Source: Acidimicrobiales bacterium
Lineage (GTDB): Bacteria; Actinomycetota; Acidimicrobiia; Acidimicrobiales; DATDAH01
Direction of reading: 5' to 3'
Assembly (NCBI GenBank): GCA_016794585.1
Contig: JAEUJM010000043.1
Coordinates: forward strand, 1 to 64,000
Length of the DNA stretch: 64,000 bases
Numbering within the stretch: position 1 is the stretch's first letter; each line of letters starts with the position of its first letter. The notes beneath the pieces were generated by a model. That model was given only the letters and a program-made list of their open reading frames with translations, had not been told where the DNA came from and did not search any database. Shown piece after piece: positions 41,821 through 49,634 of the stretch. The translations under genes and the position numbers were made by a program.

Positions 41821-43071
41821 GTGAAGCTCCCGGCGGGACTGCGGGGAGCGTCGTGGTCGGTGGTCGACCAGGGCGTCTACAGCCTCAGCAACGTCGTCCT
41901 CGCCATCCTCATCGCCCGGCAGGTGTCGGCCGAGGCCTTCGGGGCCTTCTCGGCGGTCTACATCGTCTACGTGTGCAGCCAGGGCGTGAACGAGGGCTTC
42001 CACGGCGAGGCCTTCTCGGTGGCCTACAGCGCCGCCGACGAGGACCATCGGCGCTCGATGCTCGCCGGCGCCGCCGGGTCGGCCCTGGCCTTCGGCGCGT
42101 TACTGGGCCTCGCGTGCGCCGCCGTTGGCCTGGTCGTCCCGGGCCCCATCGGCGACCTGCTCCCGGTGCTGGGCCTCGTCCTCCCCGGGCTTTTCCTCCA
42201 GGACCTCTGGCGCTTCGCCCTCTTCGCCGAGCACCTCCCCCGCGCCGCCGCGGTCAACGACATCATCTGGGGCGGCGGCTCGACCCTTGCGATCATCGCC
42301 CTCGCCCAGACCCCGTTCGACACGGTGGGCTGGTTTCTCGCCGCCTGGGGGGCGGCCGGCGCGGTCGCAGCTGTCGTCGGCGCGTTCCAGCTCCGCGTGG
42401 TGCCCCGCTTCGCCGGAGTCCGCCGTTGGATCCCCGACCACGCCGGCCTCGGCCTGCGCTACGGCGCCGAGTTCATGCTGCTCTACGGCACCACCCAGGT
42501 CGTGGTGCTCTTCCTCGGCGCCATCGCAGGGCTCGACGAGGTGGCCAAGGTGCGGGGCGCGCAGATCCTGTTCGGCCCGATGTACGCGCTCTACGCGGGC
42601 GTGCGGGTGGCGGTCACCCCCCGTCTCGTCCGGGCCCATGCCGACGCGCCCGAGCGCACGCGGCCCATCGTCCAACGCCTCGCGGCCGGCCTCGGGCTCC
42701 TCACCCTGCTCTGGGGCCTCGTGGTGTGGAGCCTTCCCGACGTCGTGGGCGAGGCCCTGCTCGGGGATTCCTGGGCGGGCACGTCCACCGTGCTCGGGGT
42801 GATGACGTGGTCCGCGGTGGCCGGCGCCATCGGGTTCGCCTTCGTCGTGGGCCTTCGGGTCCACGCCGACGCCCGCCGCAGCCTCCGGGCCCGCACCACC
42901 GTGGCGGTCGCCACCTTCGTGCTCGGATGCGCCGGCGCGCTCGCCGGCGCGGCGCGGGGTGCGCTGGCGGGTGTCGCCGCCGCCGAGACCGGCGGCGTGG
43001 TCGTCTACGGGCGGGCGTTCGCGACGGTCGAGCGGGCCCCGGCGCCACCCTCGGCACCGCCCTCGACCTGA
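41821..43071 (+). CDS. Polysaccharide flippase (MATE-like Wzx type)
   Basis: This 416-residue polytopic protein has about 12 hydrophobic segments, starting SVVDQGVYSLSNVVLAILIARQVSAEAFGAF, the usual opening of polysaccharide-repeat flippases. GGGAGAG precedes the GTG start. Its place in a locus with an initiating transferase, GT4 enzymes and a polymerase supports export of lipid-linked repeat units. Substrate is unknown. The 3' end overlaps the convergent polymerase gene by 67 bases. Confidence 0.83.
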   Translation: MKLPAGLRGASWSVVDQGVYSLSNVVLAILIARQVSAEAFGAFSAVYIVYVCSQGVNEGFHGEAFSVAYSAADEDHRRSMLAGAAGSALAFGALLGLACAAVGLVVPGPIGDLLPVLGLVLPGLFLQDLWRFALFAEHLPRAAAVNDIIWGGGSTLAIIALAQTPFDTVGWFLAAWGAAGAVAAVVGAFQLRVVPRFAGVRRWIPDHAGLGLRYGAEFMLLYGTTQVVVLFLGAIAGLDEVAKVRGAQILFGPMYALYAGVRVAVTPRLVRAHADAPERTRPIVQRLAAGLGLLTLLWGLVVWSLPDVVGEALLGDSWAGTSTVLGVMTWSAVAGAIGFAFVVGLRVHADARRSLRARTTVAVATFVLGCAGALAGAARGALAGVAAAETGGVVVYGRAFATVERAPAPPSAPPST

Positions 43072-44675
43072 CCCACCGCACCGTCACGACGGTCGGCGCC
43101 GCCCTTCGGCGCCGGCCGTCGGGCCCGGCGCGAGCAGAGGGCCACGATGATCACGATGGGCGCGAGATCGCCGACCACGGGCAGCAGCGAGCCGCGCAGC
43201 ACGAAGAATTGGAAGGCCGCGAACAGCGGTACCGCGATGCCGATGATCGACGGCCGGCTGCGCGACCACCGCTCGTAGCTCTCGTCCGCGAGCATGGCGG
43301 CCAGGCCGTACAGCAGGAACACGACGATGATGGCGGGCCACCCCGCCTCGACGTTGGCCTCGGTCCACAGGGTGGACGAGGCGTTGATGCCGTCCGTGCG
43401 CGAGACGAGGTCGCCCGTCGCCTCCGGCTGGTCGGCCCAGATCGACTTGGGCACGAAGGGAAGCGCAGCCGCGAGGGTCTGCTCACCCATGGTGAAGCCG
43501 TTCTCGCGCACGTAGACGATGCCGTTCATCTCCTGCTGGAACATCGCGTAGTCCGGGCTCTCGACGAGCTGGTCGCGCAGGGTCGCCACCTTGATGTTCT
43601 GCTGCACGTCGTACCGGAACACGTCGGCGTAGGGGAACACGACGAGGACGAGCAGGAGCAGCGCCACGAGGAACGCCCGGAGCCGACGGGGCCGCTCGAC
43701 GTGCACCATGACGAGGGCGATGGCGAAGGCCACGCCACCGAAGCGGATGCGGGGGTTGGCGATCGGGTTGTTGGCCACGATGTTGATGAGGATCAGCCCC
43801 CCGAGCAGCCACGTGGTGGCGGGGTTGCGCACCCAGCGGACCTGGCGGCGGTCGCCGTAGCGGGCCGTGGCCGCCTGACGCACGAACAACAACAAGATGA
43901 GGCCGAGAAACACCGGCAGCCAGGTGAGGCTGGTCTTGATGAGCCCGATGGTCTTGTCGTCGAGCTGGTCGATGCGCACGCCCCACGGCGGGATGCCGAA
44001 CAGGGCCTCCTCCGCCGCCTGGCGGGACCGGAACCGGGTGCCCAGGCCGCCGGTGGTCATGACCACGCCCATCGTGCAGACCATGCCGATGATCCCGAGG
44101 AACCAGACGCGACGGGCGTCGATCACCCGGTGCTCGAGCCGCTCACGGATGCGGTGGCGTCGGATGCTCAGGGCGAGGAAGCGGCCGGCGTCGAAGGCGA
44201 GGCAGCCGATGAGGATGCCGGCCAGTGCCTGGACCCGGATCTCCTCCTCGAAGAACTGGCCCCGGATGGGGAAGGTGTCGGCGGTGAGCTGCGCGAACGA
44301 GGCCAGCCCGAGGAACAGGTACACGAAGGCCCAGAAGGTGATCTGGACGAGGTGGGGCCGCCCGGAGTGGTAGTGCCCGGCCAGACGGGCGGCGGCGTAC
44401 CAGGTGACCAGCAGGGCCAGCAGGGTGGAGATGCGGCCGAGCGGGCCGAAGTTCTGGCCCATCACCGCCACGGGGACGACGAGGGCGAGGAAGACGAAGA
44501 GCAGCGTGGCACCGAACCAGGTCCCCATCGAGTCGGCGCGCCGCCCGGAGTTGACGCCCCGGCGGCGAGGCGGCTGGACCCGGGGAAGGGGACGAGGCAG
44601 GGGCGAGGGCGCCGCGGGCACGCCCGAGGACGCGGTCGCGGGCGCCGCAGGTGACGTGGCGCGCTCCCCGGTCAT
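43005..44675 (-). CDS. Wzy-like polysaccharide polymerase / O-antigen-polymerase family membrane protein
   Basis: This 556-residue protein has a Pro/Arg-rich cytoplasmic N-terminus and about 12 transmembrane helices. A large extracytoplasmic loop holds RYDVQQNIKVATLRDQLVESPDYAMFQQEMNGIVYV and QPEATGDLVSRTDGINASSTLW, as in oligosaccharide-repeat polymerases. The C-terminal membrane part has YGLAAMLADESYERW. Sequence similarity in this family is weak, so the call leans on topology and locus. TACGCT seven bases before the ATG at 44673-44675 is a candidate leaderless -10. Confidence 0.75.
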   Translation of the reverse strand: MTGERATSPAAPATASSGVPAAPSPLPRPLPRVQPPRRRGVNSGRRADSMGTWFGATLLFVFLALVVPVAVMGQNFGPLGRISTLLALLVTWYAAARLAGHYHSGRPHLVQITFWAFVYLFLGLASFAQLTADTFPIRGQFFEEEIRVQALAGILIGCLAFDAGRFLALSIRRHRIRERLEHRVIDARRVWFLGIIGMVCTMGVVMTTGGLGTRFRSRQAAEEALFGIPPWGVRIDQLDDKTIGLIKTSLTWLPVFLGLILLLFVRQAATARYGDRRQVRWVRNPATTWLLGGLILINIVANNPIANPRIRFGGVAFAIALVMVHVERPRRLRAFLVALLLLVLVVFPYADVFRYDVQQNIKVATLRDQLVESPDYAMFQQEMNGIVYVRENGFTMGEQTLAAALPFVPKSIWADQPEATGDLVSRTDGINASSTLWTEANVEAGWPAIIVVFLLYGLAAMLADESYERWSRSRPSIIGIAVPLFAAFQFFVLRGSLLPVVGDLAPIVIIVALCSRRARRPAPKGGADRRDGAVGQVEGGAEGGAGARSTVANARP

Positions 44676-44682
44676 CGGCGTG

Positions 44683-44688
44683 AGCGTA
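44683..44688 (-). promoter_or_regulatory. Candidate -10 (TACGCT) of the polymerase gene
   Basis: On the minus strand TACGCT ends seven bases before the polymerase ATG. No Shine-Dalgarno sequence is seen. Confidence 0.4.
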
Positions 44689-44763
44689 GTGGCGCCGGCG
44701 ACCCCGCGGTGAGGCGGCCGGACGCCCGCCCGGGCCCTGGGACGCGGCTCACTCCCCGTCGGC

Positions 44764-45753
44764 TCACTCCCAGTCGACGCCGCGGGCCGACAGCTCGTCG
44801 GGCTTCTCCCGGATGGCGTACATCACCTTGTGCAGGGCACTGGACGCCTTGGAGAAGTAGACGAGGTGGTTCAGGCGGGGCGAGTACCAGGTGAGCTTGG
44901 CCACCCGGTTCCACAGGTTGCGCTTCAGGTAGAAGCGGTCGTCGAGGTAGCGGTCGAGGTCGGCGGGCAGGTCCGCCGCCGCCAGCGCCGGCACCCGGCC
45001 GTGGTCGTCGCCGTAGCGGAGGTGGGCCACCGAGCGGAGGGGCACGTCCATGATCCTGCACAGCACCGCGTCGGCCAGCCAGAGGTCGTCGGCGCCGGCC
45101 ACCCACCCGAGGTCGATCGTCTCCCCCTCGATCATGGGGCCATTGCGGGTGAGCCCGAACGTGCCGTCGACCAGCGCGTAGGGACGGGGCAGGCGGTCCA
45201 CCACCTCGGTGATGATCTCGTCGAAGGCGCAGTGGAAGGCGAGGCGCATCTGGTCCTGGACGATGCCCCACTCGTTCTTCACCGCGCCGCTGATGCCGGT
45301 CATGCAGTGCACCTTGGGCACCGGGAGGCTGATGAACGAGTCGAACTCCTCGTACAGGGGCTGCGGCAGGTGCACGTCGTAGGTGCCCCGGCGTCCCTCG
45401 ACTCGCACCTCCAGGCTCGGCCAGTTGCTGGCGTTCACCACCTCGACCCCGTAGCGGGTGGTGAGCTCGTCGAGGGCGAAGGCCGCGAAGGTCTCGTCCA
45501 TGGCGAACGCGTTGTAGCCCCCCTCTCCCTCACCGATGCAGATACGCCGGCACCCGAGGTCCGAGAGGACCTGCACCGTGGCCTCGAGCACCGGGCGGGT
45601 GGTCGTCACCCCGGCCTTCGGGAACGGATAGGTGAAATTGGGCTTGAGGAACACGGCGTCGCCCACGCCGGCCGAGAGGTCGAGGCGTTCGGCGATCCGG
45701 CGGACGGCGGCGACGACGTCGTCGCCGATGGGCTCGATGGCGAAGCGGGGCAT
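44764..45753 (-). CDS. DUF362 domain protein
   Basis: The start is ATG 45751-45753, sharing a base with the upstream glycosyltransferase stop (TGATG), giving 329 residues. DUF362 features are VFLKPNFTYPFPKAGVTTTRPVLEATVQVL, EGEGGYNAFAMDETFAAFAL, FISLPVPKVHCMTGISGAVKNEWG and ADDLWLADAVLCRIMDVP. No ferredoxin-type Cys clusters are present, unlike many DUF362 proteins. DUF362 genes of this short type do turn up in polysaccharide loci, but no reaction is established. The coupled gene order suggests work on the same glycan. Confidence 0.82.
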   Translation of the reverse strand: MPRFAIEPIGDDVVAAVRRIAERLDLSAGVGDAVFLKPNFTYPFPKAGVTTTRPVLEATVQVLSDLGCRRICIGEGEGGYNAFAMDETFAAFALDELTTRYGVEVVNASNWPSLEVRVEGRRGTYDVHLPQPLYEEFDSFISLPVPKVHCMTGISGAVKNEWGIVQDQMRLAFHCAFDEIITEVVDRLPRPYALVDGTFGLTRNGPMIEGETIDLGWVAGADDLWLADAVLCRIMDVPLRSVAHLRYGDDHGRVPALAAADLPADLDRYLDDRFYLKRNLWNRVAKLTWYSPRLNHLVYFSKASSALHKVMYAIREKPDELSARGVDWE

Positions 45754-46895
45754 CAGGCAACGGCTCCGGTGTGGAGTGATCGGTAGACCTCCACCATGGC
45801 CGCGGTCGCCGCGGCGGGCGCGAACCGACCGTCGGCGAGCGCCAGCGCACGGCGGCCGGCCTCGGCGCGGCGGGCGCCGTCGGCGACGAGCGGAGCGAGC
45901 GCGTCCCGACACGACGACGCGTCCACGCGGCACACGGCGCCGGCGCCGGCAGCCGCGACCTCGCCGTGGAGGTACGTCTCGTCGCTCACCACCACGGGCA
46001 GGCCCGCGGCCATCGCCTCGACGACCACGATGCCGAAGTTCTCGTTGCGCGACGGCAGGGCGAACACGTCAGCCGCGGCGAAGGCGTCGTCCTTGTCCGC
46101 GCCGCTGATGAACCCGGTGCGCACGGTGCGGCGCCCGAGCGGGGTCCCGTCGAGGGCCCGGTCGAGCTCGGCGGCCACCTCGGGGTCGCCGGAGCCGGCG
46201 ACGACGAGCCAGGCGTCGAGGTCGGCCATCGCCCCCGCGAGCAGGTCGAGGCCCTTCTTCACGTCGAGACGGGAGAGGAACAGCACCACGGTCGCGTCGG
46301 GCGGGATCCCGTGACGCTGCCGGAAGCCGGCACGGTCCCCCGGCCCGGGCGGCGCGACGGGGAGCGGGACCACCGCGGTTCGGGTCCCGGCGCCGTAGGT
46401 GACCAGGCGCTCGGCCTCGAGGTCCGTGGTGCACACCACGACGTCGGCCCCGGCCACGAGGGGTCGGACGGCCACGGGGCCGTAGAGCTGCTTCTGGAGC
46501 CGGTGCTTCGCCAGGTCGAACGGGTCGAGCTGGCCGTGGGGCTGGAGCACGTAGGGGACCCCGGTCGCCCGGCAGGCCCGGCGGACGTGCAGCGCCGGCG
46601 CGTGGAACACGCCGTGCAGGTGCACCAGGTCGAACGAGGCGACCGAGTCGCGCAGCCAGCCGGCGAGGCCCTTCGACTGGAAGCGGCCCTCGGGCCACGA
46701 CCGGGGAAACCGGTGCACCGGCACGTCGGGCGCCATGCGGGCCAGGTAGGCGTGGTCGTCGCCGGGCTGCTCGGTCGAGGCCAGCTCCGTCTCGACGTCG
46801 TCATGGGCCCCGAGGTGGGCCGCGAGCGCCACCGCGGCGTGCACCGAGCCGCCCATGTGGTCGTCGAGCGACGGGACCACGTGGAGGGCGCGCAT
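45753..46895 (-). CDS. GT4-family glycosyltransferase
   Basis: It is 380 residues from ATG 46893-46895. The N-domain has HVVPSLDDHMGGSVHAAVALAAHLG with the donor-side glycine motif, and DLVHLHGVFHAPALHVRRAC, followed by PYVLQPHGQLDPFDLAKH. The C-domain has VVLFLSRLDVKKGLDLLAGAM and ADVFALPSRNENFGIVVVEAMAAGLPVVVSD with the E-x7-E motif. The in-frame extension upstream overlaps the FkbM gene and is not coding. It is coupled to the DUF362 gene. Confidence 0.9.
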   Translation of the reverse strand: MRALHVVPSLDDHMGGSVHAAVALAAHLGAHDDVETELASTEQPGDDHAYLARMAPDVPVHRFPRSWPEGRFQSKGLAGWLRDSVASFDLVHLHGVFHAPALHVRRACRATGVPYVLQPHGQLDPFDLAKHRLQKQLYGPVAVRPLVAGADVVVCTTDLEAERLVTYGAGTRTAVVPLPVAPPGPGDRAGFRQRHGIPPDATVVLFLSRLDVKKGLDLLAGAMADLDAWLVVAGSGDPEVAAELDRALDGTPLGRRTVRTGFISGADKDDAFAAADVFALPSRNENFGIVVVEAMAAGLPVVVSDETYLHGEVAAAGAGAVCRVDASSCRDALAPLVADGARRAEAGRRALALADGRFAPAAATAAMVEVYRSLHTGAVA

Positions 46896-46905
46896 CGGGG
46901 CCACG

Positions 46906-47655
46906 TTACGGGGCAGGCAGGAAGAGGCCGTCCATCTCGACGACGGTGCCCGACTCGTCGCGCCGGACGTCGATGGGGACGTCAAGGGCGAATCCCTGTT
47001 CCCCGAGGTGGGCCAGCACGTCGGTGAAGAGGGGCTGGCCCTCGTAGTGGCGCTCGAAGGCCAGCTCGACCACCAGGGCGTCGACGTGGCGCAACGTGGC
47101 CTCCGCGCCACGCAGGACCTCGAGCTCGTAGCCCTGCACGTCGAGCTTGGCCAGCAGGGGGGCACGGAGGTCGTCGAGGGTGACCACGTCGTCGAGGCGG
47201 CGCACCGGCACCTCGACGGCAGCCAGCTCGCCGGCTCCGCCCCCTCCCTCGGCGCCGGCGCCCGCGACGAGCGGGAGCACCGACGACGAGAGCGAGTACG
47301 CGTGGGGGTGGAACGACACCGTGCCGTCCTCGGCGCCGAGCGCGCACACGTGGATCTCGGCGGCGGCCACGTCGGCGAGGTGGTGGCGCCACTCCGCCGC
47401 CACGGCCTCGAGCGGCTCGAACGCGATGATGCGCGCGCCGGGGAACGCGGTGGCGGCGGCGCGACTGAACTGGCCCTTGTTGGCCCCGACGTCGAGCACG
47501 GTGGCCGGCACGCCGAAGCGAGCGCGGACCTGGCTGACCAGGCGAAACGCGCTGAGCGAGAACGGCTTGCCCCCCCGGGCGGCGCCGAGGGCACCCTTGG
47601 TGAGGGCGACGTCGACGAGCTTGGCGGCCTGGTCGACTCTGGGGCGCAGCGGCAT
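46906..47655 (-). CDS. FkbM-family methyltransferase
   Basis: FkbM enzymes O-methylate sugars or polyketides with SAM. The start is ATG 47653-47655 with AGGAG nine bases upstream, giving 249 residues. The SAM loop is TVLDVGANKGQFSRAAATAFPGARIIAFEPLEAVA. The FkbM hallmark KLDVQGYELEVLRGAEATLRHVDALVVELAF follows. The frame is open a further 38 codons upstream without a site. In this locus a role in methylating a surface sugar is likely. Confidence 0.88.
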   Translation of the reverse strand: MPLRPRVDQAAKLVDVALTKGALGAARGGKPFSLSAFRLVSQVRARFGVPATVLDVGANKGQFSRAAATAFPGARIIAFEPLEAVAAEWRHHLADVAAAEIHVCALGAEDGTVSFHPHAYSLSSSVLPLVAGAGAEGGGGAGELAAVEVPVRRLDDVVTLDDLRAPLLAKLDVQGYELEVLRGAEATLRHVDALVVELAFERHYEGQPLFTDVLAHLGEQGFALDVPIDVRRDESGTVVEMDGLFLPAP

Positions 47656-47750
47656 CGGCGACGGCTCCTGGGCGAAGGTGGACCAGGAGCCTGCCCCGCG
47701 CGACGACCCCTCAACAAACGATCGCGGACACCGATGGACACGACCAATGC

Positions 47751-47779
47751 TGGACATGAGCGGGTGCACCCGCTAAAAC
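47751..47779 (+). promoter_or_regulatory. Promoter of the LPXTG-type surface protein gene
   Basis: TGGACA (47751-47756), a 17-base spacer and TAAAAC (47774-47779) lie upstream of the strong GGAGG site at 47826-47830. The -35 matches consensus at 5 of 6 and the -10 at 4 of 6. A leader of about 50 bases is predicted. Confidence 0.6.
47759..47774. promoter_or_regulatory. 16-base perfect palindrome in the promoter spacer
   Basis: AGCGGGTGCACCCGCT is an exact palindrome that fills the space between the -35 and -10 of the surface protein promoter. A dimeric repressor bound here would block RNA polymerase. The regulator is unknown. Confidence 0.55.
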
Positions 47780-47836
47780 ATCGGCTCAGCAGAAGTTCGC
47801 ATCCGCGACAAAGCCGTTCGGCGGTGGAGGAAACCA

Positions 47837-48307
47837 ATGATCCGACGTATGTTCATCCTTGGGGCTATGGCACTGATTGGGCTCGGCGTGCTCGCCCCGG
47901 CTGCGCACGCGCAGTACCCGCCGCTCGTTCCCGGTGCCACGGTGAGCGACAGCACCGTGAGCTCCGGTGACACCGTCACCGTGACCGTCACGTGCGACGT
48001 GCCCGCCGGCACCGACATCACCGTGTTCCTGGATGGCAACGACGTCGGCTCCGGCGTGGCCGACGATGACGGCACCGCGTCGATCGACATCGTGGTCACC
48101 GGCTCGCCCGGCACCCACCAGATCACCAACAGCTGCAACACCGCGGTGCTCACCATCACCATCGCCGGCGCCACCGCCGGCAACCTGCCCCGCACCGGTA
48201 CCGACAACAGCCTCCCGCTGGCCAAGATCGCCATCGTGCTGATCGCCGCCGGTGGTCTGCTCATCGTCGTCGCCCGCGACCGTCGCTCGAAGAACGCCAC
48301 CGCCTGA
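47837..48307 (+). CDS. Secreted Ig-like protein with LPXTG-type sorting signal
   Basis: This 156-residue protein has GGAGG six bases before ATG. Residues 1-25 are a signal peptide (basic RR, hydrophobic core, AHA cleavage region). Residues 30-110 look like one beta-sandwich domain of bacterial Ig/surface type (TVSSGDTVTVTVTCDVPAGT) with two cysteines (C53, C100) that could form a disulfide. The end is a sortase signal: LPRTG at 117-121, a hydrophobic helix, and the tail RDRRSK. It is probably anchored to the wall by a class E/F-like sortase. No sortase gene is in the window. It lies divergent from FkbM beside the polysaccharide locus. Confidence 0.87.
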   Translation: MIRRMFILGAMALIGLGVLAPAAHAQYPPLVPGATVSDSTVSSGDTVTVTVTCDVPAGTDITVFLDGNDVGSGVADDDGTASIDIVVTGSPGTHQITNSCNTAVLTITIAGATAGNLPRTGTDNSLPLAKIAIVLIAAGGLLIVVARDRRSKNATA

Positions 48308-48319
48308 GCGGTCCGACCA

Positions 48320-48337
48320 GTCAGGCGGCTGCCTGAC
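48320..48337 (+). terminator. Hairpin with short T-run after the surface protein gene
   Basis: GTCAGGC (48320-48326) pairs with GCCTGAC (48331-48337) around a four-base loop, followed by GGCTTTG. It begins 13 bases after the stop codon. Confidence 0.5.
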
Positions 48338-48358
48338 GGCTTTGTACGAGGAACGTGA

Positions 48359-48388
48359 GAAGGGCCCCGGCTCCGGCCGGGGCCCTTC
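48359..48388 (+). terminator. Strong GC hairpin terminator
   Basis: GAAGGGCCCCGG (48359-48370) pairs perfectly with CCGGGGCCCTTC (48377-48388) around a six-base loop. It lies between the convergent surface protein and GT2 genes. With the hairpin at 48320-48337 it forms a tandem stop. No T-tract follows. Confidence 0.7.
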
Positions 48389-48538
48389 CGCGTGTCGGGT
48401 CCGGTGCCGCGCCGCCACGGGATGCGGGGCGGCGGGACCCGCCCGCTCCCCCGCCGAGCGGTCGGCGGGCGCTCACCCGCCCCGGGGTGGGAGCGGCCGG
48501 TGACCGTCAGGCGCCCGGCTGCTCGGGCGTGCGGACGC

Positions 48539-49291
48539 TCAGGCGTTGAGGGCGCGGCGGCGCCGGCGACGGGCACCGCCGAGGAGACGGTCCCGCACGG
48601 CCCACCAGGTGACGAGCCCGAAGGCCTCGAACACGATCCGGCTCGACATCTTCGACGTGCCCCGCACCCGGTCGGTGAAGGCGATGGGGACCTCCACGAT
48701 GCGGCCGCCGGCCGCCACCACCTGGTAGGTCATCTCGATCTGGAAGCCGTAGCCCTCGGCCACGACGGCGTCGAGGTCGATCGTGCGCAGCATCGAGGCG
48801 CGGTAGGCCCGGAACCCGGCGGTGGCGTCGTTGACGGCCAGGCCGAGCAGGCCGGCGGCGTAGCGGTTGCCCCACCGGGACAGGGCCCGCCGGTGCCACG
48901 ACCATTCGGGGATGGTGCCTCCGGGCACGTAGCGCGACCCGATGACGAGGTCCGCGGCGAGGTCGAGCGCGGTGAGCAGCGACGGGAGCGCGGCCGGGTC
49001 GTGGGAGAGGTCGGAGTCCATCTCCACCATGGCCTCGTAGCCCCGCTCGAGCCCCCAGGCGAAGCCAGCCCGGTAGGCCGCCCCCAGGCCGTTCTTCTCG
49101 GTCCGGCGCATGACCTCGATCTGGCCCAGCTCGGCGCCGAGCGCATCGGCGAGGTCGGCGGTGCCGTCGGGGCTGCCGTCGTCCACCACCAGCACGTCGG
49201 CCTCGGGGACGACGGCCCGCACCTTGCGGAGCACGTCGTCGATGTTCTCGGCCTCGTTGTAGGTGGGCAGCACGATGAGGGCACGCAGCAC
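48539..49291 (-). CDS. GT2 polyprenol-phosphate mannosyltransferase-like (DPM1 type)
   Basis: It is 250 residues from GTG 49289-49291; an in-frame GTG seven codons upstream is possible. Motifs are ALIVLPTYNEAENI, VLVVDDGSPDGTADLA, MVEMDSDLSHDPAALPSLL, VIGSRYVPGGTIPEWSWHRRALSRWGN and TAGFRAYRA, the pattern of dolichol/polyprenol-phosphate mannose synthases. There is no C-terminal membrane domain; a basic tail (GGARRRRRRALNA) may touch the membrane. It would make polyprenyl-P-mannose for glycan or lipoprotein mannosylation. TAACAT eight bases before GTG suggests a leaderless start and favours 49291. Confidence 0.88.
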   Translation of the reverse strand: MLRALIVLPTYNEAENIDDVLRKVRAVVPEADVLVVDDGSPDGTADLADALGAELGQIEVMRRTEKNGLGAAYRAGFAWGLERGYEAMVEMDSDLSHDPAALPSLLTALDLAADLVIGSRYVPGGTIPEWSWHRRALSRWGNRYAAGLLGLAVNDATAGFRAYRASMLRTIDLDAVVAEGYGFQIEMTYQVVAAGGRIVEVPIAFTDRVRGTSKMSSRIVFEAFGLVTWWAVRDRLLGGARRRRRRALNA

Positions 49292-49325
49292 GGGGGTCGA
49301 TGTTAGGAGCACGCGCCTCGGCCCG

Positions 49326-49331
49326 TATCAT
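49326..49331 (+). promoter_or_regulatory. Candidate -10 (TATCAT) of the small membrane protein gene
   Basis: TATCAT is the best -10 hexamer of its kind in the window (5 of 6). It lies in the 46 bases between divergent GT2 and membrane-protein genes, with TTAGGA 17 bases upstream. It ends six bases before the predicted start at 49338. Confidence 0.5.
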
Positions 49332-49337
49332 CGGCGC

Positions 49338-49634
49338 ATCGCCTCGACGCCCCCCGAGCCCGCCGCTCCCGACGCCACCGCGCCCCTCCCCTCGCCGTTG
49401 GCGCGGGCGTTCGCCGTGGGCTTCATCGTGATCGCCGGGCTCTGCGGTGGCCTCATCGGGTACGCGGTCACCGACCTCCAGACCACGGGGGACGCGCCGG
49501 TGCTCGTCGGCCTGGGGGCGCTGCTCGGCGCCGTGGTGGCCGCCGGCGGCGTGGCCGTCGTCGCCGTCCTCGCCCTGCGGGCCATGGCCGAGTGGGACAC
49601 GGTGCAGGAGCGCGAGCGCCAGCAGCGGCAGTGA
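49338..49634 (+). CDS. Small two-helix membrane protein, start codon unusual (ATC or TTG)
   Basis: The protein ends in two clear transmembrane helices (AFAVGFIVIAGLCGGLIGYAV and APVLVGLGALLGAVVAAGGVAVVAVLAL) and a charged tail (EWDTVQERERQQRQ). Function is unknown. Upstream ATGs (49263, 49275) lie inside the divergent GT2 gene and upstream of the TATCAT element, and their codons are not G/C-rich at the third position. Coding character begins at about 49338, six bases past TATCAT, where the codon is ATC. The next ordinary start is TTG at 49398. The stop overlaps the phosphatase GTG (GTGA), so translation is coupled. Confidence 0.6.
   Translation: MASTPPEPAAPDATAPLPSPLARAFAVGFIVIAGLCGGLIGYAVTDLQTTGDAPVLVGLGALLGAVVAAGGVAVVAVLALRAMAEWDTVQERERQQRQ

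Noticed and set aside
41853..44654. 933-residue plus-strand ORF over flippase and polymerase
   Set aside because: The frame is a shadow of the flippase and antisense to the polymerase; composition is Arg/His/Pro-rich with no membrane pattern.
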